A program made the position numbers and the translations under genes. Shown piece by piece: positions 43,324 to 52,200 of a stretch of 64,000 bases of DNA; position 1 is the stretch's first letter; each line of letters opens with the position of its first letter. Below the pieces are notes generated by a model, which was not told the origin of the DNA, did no database searches, and saw only the letters and a program-made list of their open reading frames with translations. This stretch comes from Pseudomonas sp. UMAB-08 (lineage in GTDB: Bacteria; Pseudomonadota; Gammaproteobacteria; Pseudomonadales; Pseudomonadaceae): contig NZ_LT607414.1 of the NCBI RefSeq assembly GCF_900095225.1, positions 651,927 through 715,926 of the forward strand, written 5' to 3'.

Positions 43324-45318
43324 CTATTGCTCCTCTTCGACTTTTATTGTTGAAAATCGCCATGGCAGACTTCGCCGTAATTGCTTCAATTGTCGCCGCA
43401 GTGGTGTCAACGACTGCGTCTTGCCAGCATAACGCTGGGCTTCGAATTCGATGACGAAGGCCAGGATAGCCGTAGCGTGCGCCGGAAACTGCAGGGCCGC
43501 TCGCCGGGAAAAATCATGTGCACCCTCTGCTTGCCGACGACGCACACCGTGTCGCGCCAATAATCGCTCAAATGCCTTGAATAATCGGAGTTGCGGGTCG
43601 CTTTCGCGCTGCCAGGGCTTGAACAACCACAGGGCCAATAGCCCTATGATCGCTGCAGCACCGCCGAAAAACGCCGCACCGTCGAACCCAGAAAACCAGC
43701 GACTGAGCACCAGCACTTGCTGCTGCCCCTGATAACCCAGCACCCAGCGCTGCCAGCCATAGTTGAGACTATCCCAACTTAATCGCAGCGAATTGAGCCA
43801 TGGCAAGTTTCGGTAACGTAGGGTTGAAAAAGGCGCATTTTCGAGAAACGGCTCATCTGCGGCCAGGGCCTGCTCCAGACCCTGCTCAATCCGTTGCGGG
43901 GCGACGGCGGCTGTGGGGTCCACGCTTCGCCAACCGACCCCCGGTTGCCAGTATTCAACCCAGGCGTGGGCATCGAACTGGCGCACGCTCAGGTACTGGC
44001 CGTCCGGATTAAGCTCACCGCCTTGATAGCCGGCCACTACCCGTGCCGGAATCCCCGCCGCACGCAGGACAAAGGTCATTGCACCCGCGTAATGGGCGCA
44101 GAAACCACTGCGGCTGCTGAAGAGAAAGTCATCGATGCTGTCTGCGCCCAGCACCGGCGGCTTCAGGGTGTAGTGGTAGGGTTCATCGCTGAAATGCGCC
44201 ATCATCGCGTCGACCAACGCGTCGGCATGCGGATGACGGCGGCTCAAATCTGCAGCCCATTGCCGGGCCTGGGGATTGCCGCGAGGTGGCAGTTGCAGAT
44301 TTTGGCGTACGGCGCCTTCGCTTAGCTGCGTTTCGCGAACCGCGTTCGGCCACGAGCTGACGCCATACAGCAAGGTCTGCTCGATGGGGTGGCGACGCTG
44401 CAGGCGAAAATCGTTCATCTGACGTACGTCTGCCAGACGGGTTTCGCCAATGTCCAACGCCAGTAACCAGGGTCGCCCGCTGGGCTCCATGACGATGCTG
44501 TACGTGACCGGGTCACCGCGCTTTTGCCAGTCTGGCGCCTGACTGACCATCGCCCTGCCCGACTGGGACCAGCGTCGACCATCGAACTGCTCCAGACTCA
44601 GGCCGCGCCAGTACAGCTGACTGTGCGGTGGTATCGGCCCCTCGAAGCTGGCACGAAACACCAGCGCCGCCGACCGGCTCAGCTGTGCGATATCACCCGG
44701 CGCCATGCTGTCGGACAGGCCTGTGATGCCTTTGTTGCTGGGCTGCGGCAGTGACCACAGCGGTTCCAGGCGGGGGAAGAACAGGAACAACAGCACCATC
44801 AACGGCACGGCCTGTAGCAACAGCTTAAGCGCCAGTTTCAGGGTGCTGACCGGTTTACTCGCCAACGCGGCCTGTTGCAGGCCAATCAATGCCGCCAGTA
44901 GCGTGCTGACCGTGAGCAATGTGAAGACGGCCCAGAGCAGGCTGTCCTCGAACAGATAGCCCACCACCACGCAAAAGAATCCAAGAAAAATCAGCACCAG
45001 CGCATCACGACGAGTACGCATTTCGAGCAGTTTCAGAATGAAGGCCGCCATCAGCAACGCGGCACCCGCATCCAGGCCGATCAGGCTGCCTCGTGAGAAA
45101 AACACTCCGGCAGCGGTCGCCAGCAACAGCGTGCATTTAACCAGCGTGCCTGGGTACTCGGCGCGCATGCGCACGATCTGCACCCGCCAAAGACTGCAAC
45201 CGACCCACAAACCAATCATCCAGATCGGCAGGTGCGGCAAATACGGAACCATTGCCAATGCCTGCGCCACCAACAGCCAGATCAGGCTGGAGCGCGGGAT
45301 CGGCAGATTCCGGCTCAT
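43324..45318 (-). CDS. tgpA: Periplasmic transglutaminase-like membrane protein TgpA
   Basis: A 664-residue inner-membrane protein with DUF3488 and transglutaminase-like domains. Five or six hydrophobic helices fill residues 10-190. A periplasmic region of about 340 residues carries the catalytic triad: Cys in SRSGFCAHYAGAMTFVLRAA, His in FDAHAWVEYWQ and Asp in WRSVDPTAA. A last transmembrane helix lies near 555-575 (GAAAIIGLLALWLF). In P. aeruginosa the homologue is essential and its periplasmic domain is an active transglutaminase. The start overlaps the stop of the DUF58 gene by four bases (ATGA). Confidence 0.93.
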   Translation of the reverse strand: MSRNLPIPRSSLIWLLVAQALAMVPYLPHLPIWMIGLWVGCSLWRVQIVRMRAEYPGTLVKCTLLLATAAGVFFSRGSLIGLDAGAALLMAAFILKLLEMRTRRDALVLIFLGFFCVVVGYLFEDSLLWAVFTLLTVSTLLAALIGLQQAALASKPVSTLKLALKLLLQAVPLMVLLFLFFPRLEPLWSLPQPSNKGITGLSDSMAPGDIAQLSRSAALVFRASFEGPIPPHSQLYWRGLSLEQFDGRRWSQSGRAMVSQAPDWQKRGDPVTYSIVMEPSGRPWLLALDIGETRLADVRQMNDFRLQRRHPIEQTLLYGVSSWPNAVRETQLSEGAVRQNLQLPPRGNPQARQWAADLSRRHPHADALVDAMMAHFSDEPYHYTLKPPVLGADSIDDFLFSSRSGFCAHYAGAMTFVLRAAGIPARVVAGYQGGELNPDGQYLSVRQFDAHAWVEYWQPGVGWRSVDPTAAVAPQRIEQGLEQALAADEPFLENAPFSTLRYRNLPWLNSLRLSWDSLNYGWQRWVLGYQGQQQVLVLSRWFSGFDGAAFFGGAAAIIGLLALWLFKPWQRESDPQLRLFKAFERLLARHGVRRRQAEGAHDFSRRAALQFPAHATAILAFVIEFEAQRYAGKTQSLTPLRRQLKQLRRSLPWRFSTIKVEEEQ

Positions 45319-46271
45319 GGACGACTACCAAATAAAGCCAATGCTTGCAGACAGGCCTCTCGGTGCTCATCGCCGCTGCCCGGCACCAAGAGGAAACCGG
45401 GCAGGCGCAATGCAAAAGGCTGGTGACGCTGGGATAACTCCAGCACCCAATAGCAAAGGCGCGACAAGCGCTCTTCGATATCGCCGCCCAAGGCCATGAA
45501 GTCCAGACACAAGTCATGGCCGCTGACGTCAGTAAAATCCTTGATCAGCAGGCCCTGTCCGCGGGAGTAGGCTTTCCAGTGCAGGCGCCGCCGTGAATCG
45601 CCCGGCTGATACGCTTTCAGGCCTTGATAATCATCCACGCCGGGGCCCTGCGTTATCTGGCCCAGATCGTCGGCATGGGGTTGCGCCCCTACCAGCAACG
45701 GCATGGCGCCGGGCAAGGGCCGTGGATAGATCAATACCGACTGTTGCAGATCCAGCCAGCTCCAGGCGCAAAAAATGCCCAACGGGAAGCCGCTTTCCAC
45801 CCGCAGCCGGGGCGCGCGCAGCCAACCGCGCGCGACGGCAGGCAGGCCGACTTCAACATCGACCCGTCCGGCGCCAGGTACATCGAATGCCTGCAACTGA
45901 CTGACATCCCAACCCACGGCAATCGCCTGATGCGGCTGGCCGATGCTTTCCAGGCGCAGGCGCAGCAACAGAGGCTCGCCAACGAACACCGAACGGGCGG
46001 CACCTGAGCTGAGGACCAGGCCGCTGAGGTTACGGTACGTGTGCAGAATGGCCAGCACCGCCACCGACAGCAGGAGGAAGGTCAAACCGTAGGCCAGGCT
46101 GTTTTGGTAGTTGATCGCGACCAACAGCATCAGGATCAGCACCAGCGCAAAGATCGCTCCGGCGCGGGTGGGCATGATGAAGATTCGGCGGTGGTTCAAT
46201 TCAACACGCGAGGCTGGGGGAATCCGCCGCACCAGCCAGCGCTGCCAAAACGGTTTGAGCTGTTCGATCAA
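45315..46271 (-). CDS. DUF58-family protein
   Basis: A 318-residue protein of the MoxR-associated DUF58 family. Two transmembrane helices (RAGAIFALVLILMLLVAINY and GLTFLLLSVAVLAILHTYRN) near the N-terminus are followed by a beta-rich region and the DUF58 core DDYQGLKAYQPGDSRRRLHW, then KAYSRGQGLLIKDF. A TTG start at 46271 is preferred: it overlaps the MoxR stop as TTGA and has GAGGTG eight bases upstream. An ATG at 46298 would add nine residues and overlap the previous gene by 31 bases, with no clear ribosome site. DUF58 proteins are von Willebrand A-like partners of MoxR ATPases. Confidence 0.88.
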   Translation of the reverse strand: MIEQLKPFWQRWLVRRIPPASRVELNHRRIFIMPTRAGAIFALVLILMLLVAINYQNSLAYGLTFLLLSVAVLAILHTYRNLSGLVLSSGAARSVFVGEPLLLRLRLESIGQPHQAIAVGWDVSQLQAFDVPGAGRVDVEVGLPAVARGWLRAPRLRVESGFPLGIFCAWSWLDLQQSVLIYPRPLPGAMPLLVGAQPHADDLGQITQGPGVDDYQGLKAYQPGDSRRRLHWKAYSRGQGLLIKDFTDVSGHDLCLDFMALGGDIEERLSRLCYWVLELSQRHQPFALRLPGFLLVPGSGDEHREACLQALALFGSRP

Positions 46272-47185
46272 AGCACCGGCACCTCGCGCAATAACCATTG
46301 AACCAAGGCCCCGCCGCCATGCCCGGTGGGATCGGAACGTTCGCGTAAACGGTGACTGATCACTGACGGCAGCACCGCCTGAACATCTTCAGGGATCACA
46401 TAGTCACGACCTGTCAACAAGGCCCAGGCCCGCGCAGCCGCCAAAATCGCCAAACTCGCGCGGGGCGACAGGCCCCAAGCGAACTGTGGCTGGCTGCGGG
46501 TGGCGTCTACCAGACGCAGCACATAGTCGACCAGCGCGTCACTGGCGCGCACTTGCCGGGCTTCGGCTTGCAAGGCCGCCAACTCAGTATGGTTGAGGAT
46601 TGCTTGCAGGCGCGGCAACAGATCACGCCGGGGCTCGCCCTGCAACAAGGCTTTCTCCGCAGCCCTGGCCGGATACCCCAAAGACAGACGCATGAGAAAA
46701 CGATCCAGCTGCGACTCAGGCAAGGCGAAAGTGCCCCCTTGGCTGAAAGGATTCTGTGTGGCAATGACAAAAAAAGGATCGGGCAACGGCCGCGTTGCGC
46801 CTTCGATAGTCACCTGGCCCTCCTCCATGGCTTCGAGCAATGCACTCTGGCTTTTTGGCGTGGCCCGGTTGATTTCATCGGCCAACACCAGTTCGGCGAA
46901 GATCGGTCCTGGATGAAAGGTAAACTGCCCTGTTTCCCGATCAAAGACCGATGTTCCGAGGATGTCACCGGGCAACAAATCAGACGTGAATTGAATCCGC
47001 TGGAAGCTCAGCCCCAGCACCTTGGCCAGGGTTTGGCTAAGGGTGGTCTTGCCCATGCCCGGCAGATCCTCAATGAGCAAATGCCCACCGCCCAACAGAC
47101 AGGTCAGGGCCAAACGCACCTGAGCTTCCTTGCCCAGTACCACTTCATTCACGGCGTTGAGGCACGCATCGAGTTTTCTGACCAT
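46268..47185 (-). CDS. MoxR-family AAA+ ATPase
   Basis: A 305-residue AAA+ chaperone-like ATPase. Walker A is LIEDLPGMGKTTLSQTLAKV, Walker B AELVLADEINRATPKSQSAL, and the sensor 1 region ATRPLPDPFFVIATQNPF. MoxR ATPases activate or assemble protein complexes together with DUF58/VWA partners. It is the first gene of the operon moxR-DUF58-tgpA-CHAD, each with overlapping or near-overlapping junctions. The start at 47185 gives MVRKLDACLNAVNEVVLGKE, aligned with the family N-terminus. Confidence 0.94.
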   Translation of the reverse strand: MVRKLDACLNAVNEVVLGKEAQVRLALTCLLGGGHLLIEDLPGMGKTTLSQTLAKVLGLSFQRIQFTSDLLPGDILGTSVFDRETGQFTFHPGPIFAELVLADEINRATPKSQSALLEAMEEGQVTIEGATRPLPDPFFVIATQNPFSQGGTFALPESQLDRFLMRLSLGYPARAAEKALLQGEPRRDLLPRLQAILNHTELAALQAEARQVRASDALVDYVLRLVDATRSQPQFAWGLSPRASLAILAAARAWALLTGRDYVIPEDVQAVLPSVISHRLRERSDPTGHGGGALVQWLLREVPVL

Positions 47186-47290
47186 CGAAAAGCTTCTCCA
47201 GACGACTGTCGTGGCGGTAACACTGCAATCAATGCCAGATGTGTGGCCACTTTACGGTCAGCCCGGCCTGTTTAACCAGACCCTAAACAC

Positions 47291-47326
47291 AAAAGCCACC
47301 GAGCGCGGATAGCGCTCGATGGCTTT
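47291..47326 (-). terminator. Terminator of the small lipoprotein gene
   Basis: AAAGCCACCGAGCGC pairs with GCGCTCGATGGCTTT (one mismatch) around a 5-base loop. On the minus strand a short T-run follows. It lies 23 bases after the lipoprotein gene and just upstream of moxR. Confidence 0.85.
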
Positions 47327-47348
47327 GGTAGAGAGGTTAGCAGGTGGT

Positions 47349-47630
47349 TTAGCGACCGGCGCGAGACTCACGAATGTAGAAACGGGCTTTCTCGGCTTTA
47401 GTGGCGCAGCCTTCGAACGCTTCAAATTGCTGCTGGGTTTTCGCCCCGGTCAACAGCGACAGTGCCTTGGAGTAGCTGACGGTACCGGCAAAGCCTTCAG
47501 CCTTGGCCAAGTCCAGCTCGTGCCAGGCGGCGTCGATCTGGGTCGCACAGCTGTCGCGATACGCGGCTTTATTACCGGCACAACCTGCGAGAACCAAAGC
47601 AATCAATGGTATGCAAATCCAGGCTTTCAT
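47349..47630 (-). CDS. Small lipoprotein of unknown function
   Basis: A 93-residue lipoprotein with signal peptide MKAWICIPLIALVLAGC and lipobox LAGC (Cys at residue 17). The mature part is helical (CATQIDAAWHELDLAKAEGF, then SYSKALSLLTGAKTQQQFEA) with a further pair of cysteines that may form a disulfide. The ATG at 47630 has AGGTAA six bases upstream. The longer open frame beginning at 48338 is antisense to the patatin gene and is not used. It is divergent from the patatin gene. Probably outer-membrane or periplasmic; role unknown. Confidence 0.85.
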   Translation of the reverse strand: MKAWICIPLIALVLAGCAGNKAAYRDSCATQIDAAWHELDLAKAEGFAGTVSYSKALSLLTGAKTQQQFEAFEGCATKAEKARFYIRESRAGR

Positions 47631-47783
47631 CGGTGTTACCTCAAAAAAATAAAAATCGATTGTGCGGGCTTTGACGGTGCGGGCAGCAAAAAGTGCCGCA
47701 GGCCAAGCGCTGGCAAGGGTAACCCAGTTCCAGCGGGATCGCTTCGGGCGTATGGTGGAACAACTGCAACCAGGAAAGCATAC

Positions 47784-48851
47784 ATGAACAAACGAATAGC
47801 ACTGGTGCTCGGGTCTGGTGGCGCACGCGGTTATGCACACATCGGGGTCATTGAAGAGCTCGAACGGCGCGGTTACGACATCGCCTGCATAGCGGGTTGT
47901 TCCATGGGTGCGGTGGTCGGCGGTATCTACGCCGCTGGCAAACTCAAGGAATACCGTGAATGGATCGAAAGCCTGGATTACCTCGACGTACTGCGCCTGG
48001 TGGATGTCAGCTTCCGCCTGGGGGCGATTCGCGGGGAAAAAGTGTTCGGCCAGATTCGTGACATCGTCGGTGAAATCAATATCGAAGACCTGCGAATTCC
48101 TTATACCGCCGTCGCCACCGACCTGACCAATCAGCAAGAAATCTGGTTTCAGGAAGGCTGCCTGCACCAAGCCATGCGTGCCTCTGCAGCGATCCCCAGC
48201 CTGTTCACGCCAGTGATGCAGGGCAATCGGATGCTGGTCGATGGCGGCCTGCTCAATCCGCTGCCCATCGTGCCCGTGGTCTCGAGCCACTGTGACCTGA
48301 TTGTTGCGGTCAACCTCAACTCGACCAACCAGAAGCACTATCAGCTACCCGTGATCGAACGGGCGCCTGCGGTGAAGAAGCGTTTCGACAACCTGATCAA
48401 CTCGTTGGGGTCGCACTTGCCGTTCCGGCGCAAGCTCGAACCCTCGACGGACCTCGACGTGTTGCGACTCGAACAGGACAGCCTCAAATCCAGTTCTGCG
48501 ACGCTTCCCAACCCTTGGCTGGAAGCCGCCGACCCTCAAGCTCAGCAGCCCGCCGCAGCCCCGGAGGCCGAGCCCGCTGCTGGACCGGCACCGAAGTCAG
48601 CCAGTGGTTCGTTCATCATCGACAACGTTGGCCCTGCCTCTTTGCTGGATTTGATCAACCAGAGTTTCGAGGTTATGCAAACCTCACTGGCCCAGTACAA
48701 GATCGCCGGTTACCCGCCCGATATCCTGATCAACGTCCCCAAACGCGTGTGTCGGTTCTTTGAGTTCTACAAAGCACCGGAGCTGATCGCGTTAGGGCGA
48801 GAGATCGCTCGGGACACGCTGGATCGGTATGAACAAGAACGTAATCGTTGA
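47784..48851 (+). CDS. Patatin-like phospholipase
   Basis: A 355-residue lipid acyl hydrolase of the RssA/patatin family. The oxyanion motif is ALVLGSGGARGYAHIGVIEE, the nucleophile elbow G-C-S-M-G in IACIAGCSMGAVVGGIYAAG, and the dyad aspartate D-G-G in NRMLVDGGLLNPLPIVP. A variable C-terminal tail rich in Ala-Pro-Glu (residues 245-270) precedes a final helical part. There is no signal peptide, so it is cytoplasmic or peripheral. The ATG at 47784 has AGGA eight bases upstream; the longer open frame from 47319 overlaps the divergent lipoprotein gene. Substrate unknown. Confidence 0.9.
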   Translation: MNKRIALVLGSGGARGYAHIGVIEELERRGYDIACIAGCSMGAVVGGIYAAGKLKEYREWIESLDYLDVLRLVDVSFRLGAIRGEKVFGQIRDIVGEINIEDLRIPYTAVATDLTNQQEIWFQEGCLHQAMRASAAIPSLFTPVMQGNRMLVDGGLLNPLPIVPVVSSHCDLIVAVNLNSTNQKHYQLPVIERAPAVKKRFDNLINSLGSHLPFRRKLEPSTDLDVLRLEQDSLKSSSATLPNPWLEAADPQAQQPAAAPEAEPAAGPAPKSASGSFIIDNVGPASLLDLINQSFEVMQTSLAQYKIAGYPPDILINVPKRVCRFFEFYKAPELIALGREIARDTLDRYEQERNR

Positions 48852-48940
48852 ATCAGATGGACCATGTCAAGCCCTTCTCCAACAAGTTGGCTCTACAGAA
48901 AATTGCGCCGGTCAGAATAAAAAGCGCCTGACGCCGCCGA

Positions 48941-49140
48941 TCAATCCGACTTTGGCGCAAGGCTGCCAGGGCTGAGCACCGGGTCTTTCAGCACTCCGCC
49001 GTAGGCTAGCGTCATGCATGAGGTGATCTGAATGCCGTGCCGCTGCGCGAAATCCACCACTGTGCGGTTTGCAGGTACGAGTGCAGCTCTATCCGGGCGT
49101 GCTGGGTCATGGTCATGCAGAGCTCGGCTACGACGTGACC
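48941..49140 (-). pseudogene. Decayed aldo/keto reductase fragment
   Basis: On the minus strand a fragment reads VVDFAQRHGIQITSCMTLAY followed by GGVLKDPVL, a recognisable aldo/keto reductase segment (family: hx-I-T-S-Y-M-T-L-A-Y-G-K-V-L-K-D-P). Just upstream, shifted by one base, ARIELHSYLQ matches the family's N-Q-I-E-L-H-P-Y-L-Q; a missing A in the run near 49072 explains the shift. After DPVL the frame runs into unrelated sequence and a stop at 48941-48943. Only the middle of the gene is left, so it is a truncated and frameshifted remnant. The 386-base gap 48852-49237 contains nothing else I recognise. Confidence 0.65.
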
Positions 49141-49276
49141 GCGCATGTTAACCCTGCACGCAATTAACCCGGCATCCCAGGTGATCGCCGTGACAGCCGA
49201 CGGTAACTATTTAAGCTTTTTTGCGTCAGTGTCCTGATTGACTACCGGCTCAATCAACGCAATAAGGACATTGCCC

Positions 49277-52200
49277 ATGCGCTCTCTGGAGCCACAGCCT
49301 CATCAGGCATTCATTCAAGAACGACTCGCGCCCTGGTTTATCAAAGCACACCCTCAGCAACGGCGGCTTCTGACGCAGAGCATGGTGGCCAGTCATCTTT
49401 CACGGGCGCAGCTTGCCGAATTTTCAGCGGGTGTTCTGAGTGTGCTCGAGTTCTCCCGACCGCTGCTGACCCAAGCGCTGGACGACGAGTTTGGGCCGGG
49501 GCTGGATCCTGAACAGGCCCGTTTTTTTCAGGCACGTTTTAAAAAAGGATCATTGAACGGACGTCGGTCGCCTGACCGATCAAGGGTTCAAACGCTGATG
49601 CAGGCAGCGTTGCAAAACTTTGAGGCGAAAGAAGCGATTGAGGCCGGGAAAGAATCGACTTCGGTGATCTATCACCGCGATCCAGCATTGCGAGAGGTGG
49701 ATCTACCGAGCGTCGAACCGGCGAGCGTCAGCCCGAAAAAATTCATTGAGGTGTGTCGACGCCTAGACTTGGGCGGGCGCTACCAGCGTTATCTGGAGAG
49801 CAAGCTGTCGCAGCCTGATCTTGAGCAGGTAAAAGCGTTGTTTGTGAATCGCGAGCGTGACGTCTTGCGAGTGGAGGCAAATATCGCCTACATGAAAGAG
49901 TTGATTTCCAAGCCCTTTCACACCGCAATCTTGGCGCTGGACACGCCGGGTGTTAAGCCCACAGTGGGTGGAAAACCTTTCGTGCTGCAGTACTTCACGG
50001 TGCTTGGGGTCAGTTTGCGTGGCGTGCTTGTGTTTCAGGGGCGCGGGCAAAACGCTTGCGTGGTTTATATGCCTTCGCAGCCGTCAGAGCCGCTGAAGGA
50101 GTTCGCCCATTTCGGCGAGTTCATGGACCAACTGCGGGAAAACGCCAGAACACCGCAGTACCGCCAATATCTCAAGCAATTGATACCGCTGCGCAGCAGG
50201 GCGCTGTTTTTCGCCCGTCTGGAAAACTGTCTGAACCCCTACGTCACACGATCCATCCCGGGAAGCAGCGGCCTGATCAAACCCAGGATCAAAGCGCGTG
50301 AACCAAACCTGCGCGCTAATCTCAATGCAGTAAAAAACGCTATCGCAGGTGAGCTGCCCGATTATTTTTATCTCCAGCACATGCTGCGCATCAAGGACGA
50401 TGCACGGGCCCTGGCAGTGCCAACCGGTGATGAAAACGAAAAGTCGCGAAAGGAGCGGCTGGCGAGCTTTTTGGAAAACGGTATGGACGTGCTTAACCTG
50501 GCAAGCATCGTTTTACCGGGTCTGGGCGAGGCGATGTTGCTCATGGCGGGCAGTCAGTGGCTGGTGGAGACATTTGAAGGCATTGACGCCTGGAGTCATG
50601 GCCAGATGACTGAAGCACTTGAGCATTTGAGCAGCGTGGCGGAGTCAGTCGCCATGACCGCGTTATTGTCCAGGGCTGCTTTATTGTCAACGGGGCTTGT
50701 GCCGCCGATCAAAGCGTCTTCTTTTATTGATGCAATGGTCACGGCCCGTTCTCGCGACGGCGTGACGCGCTTGAGCCATGCGCCAGCAGCCGTTCCCCCA
50801 TCGATACCCAAGCCCGCGTTTAAAATGCCGACGCGTCTGCCGGACGGGCGTCTGGGGTATCTGCTGAGTGGGCGAGGTCGAGGTGCAACGGGCTGGCATG
50901 CGGACCCTCAGCAAAACCTGATCAATGCAATGACTGCACTGTTTCCCGAGGTCACCAATGTCCAGGCGCATGTGGATTGGTTTGTGATGATCGGAGAGGA
51001 CCTGGAGACGCTGACCCTGTCAACGCAACGCAGGCTTGAAGACTACCAGGCCTTGCATTCAGCGCTGGACGCGTGGGTGGAGCCTATGCCTGCGAATGTG
51101 CCGTCAGGCAATCACTCTGTGCCGATCAGTGAGCAAGCTCGCCAGACTCGCCAGACATTTGCCGACGCGCTGTGTCAGGCGTGGCGCTACAGCGACGATG
51201 ACGCCCCCCGAGGGCCCGACATCTTGTTGTTGGAGTCCCTGGACCTCACACATCTTGCAGATTTGCCTGATCTGCCTTCGCAGTACAGTCAGATCCGCTT
51301 CCTCACGTTGCGAGCGATGTTGGGGGATGTCGAACAGCTCGACAGCCTGTTGCGCCAATTCAGCGGGCTTACTCGACTGGCAATAGTTGACGGCGGATTG
51401 CAAGAACTGCCAACTGCCTTGGCCGTACTGGAGCATTTGTACAGTCTGTCGGTGGCGGGGCAGGGTCTTGCCATCGATCAGTCCGCCATGAACCTGTTGA
51501 TGGATATCCCCCAGCTGTCATCGCTCAACCTGCGTGGCAACGTGGTCGGCGAGTTCACCGACACAAGCCGCTTGCGACTTAGCGAGCTGACGCTGGGGGA
51601 CACAGGGCTGACGCGCTGGCCGCACTGGGTGGATGCGTTGAATTTGCGGGAGCTGGATGTCAGTGACAATCTCATCACCTCGCTGCCTGAGGTTATTCTC
51701 GACAACGTGCTCGACCCTTTTCACCACACGACAATTTTCGCTGCTGGCAACCCGATCAATACCGACGAGTTGCGTGCTTACTGGCTGAACGCCGGGTATG
51801 GCCGCCGGTACACCCTGGAGTTCGAGTTTCCCGAGGAGATTCGTGCCCTGCCCTCTGCGCACAGCAACGACCGCCAAAGCTCGACGGGCAGCCCGTTCAC
51901 GACTCATTCACATTCGATTGGTGGTGCCGAGTTCGACACAACACCGCCCTGCGTCGATAGCTGGATTGTTGAGGGGCGAGCCGAACTCAACTCGCGAATT
52001 CGCTCGGCATGGGAACGGGTCCACACGCAAGGCGACGCGCCGAATTTGATGAACCTGCTGCACAGGTTAAGAGAAACCGCAGACTTTCAGCAATTTCATG
52101 AGGAGTTGGCTAACGATGTGATGACCGTGCTGGAAGCGGCCGCCGACGATACGCCATTGCGCGGGCAGCTTGAAATCATGGCCAGTGATCGATTATTCGG

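Noticed and set aside
47319..47783. N-terminal extension of the patatin frame
   Set aside because: It overlaps the lipoprotein gene on the other strand; the patatin start at 47784 has a good ribosome site and the conserved motif begins right after it.
47631..48338. N-terminal extension of the small lipoprotein frame up to 48338 (329 codons in total)
   Set aside because: Only the last 93 codons make sense: a lipobox signal peptide starts at 47630 with its own ribosome site, and the rest is antisense to the patatin gene.
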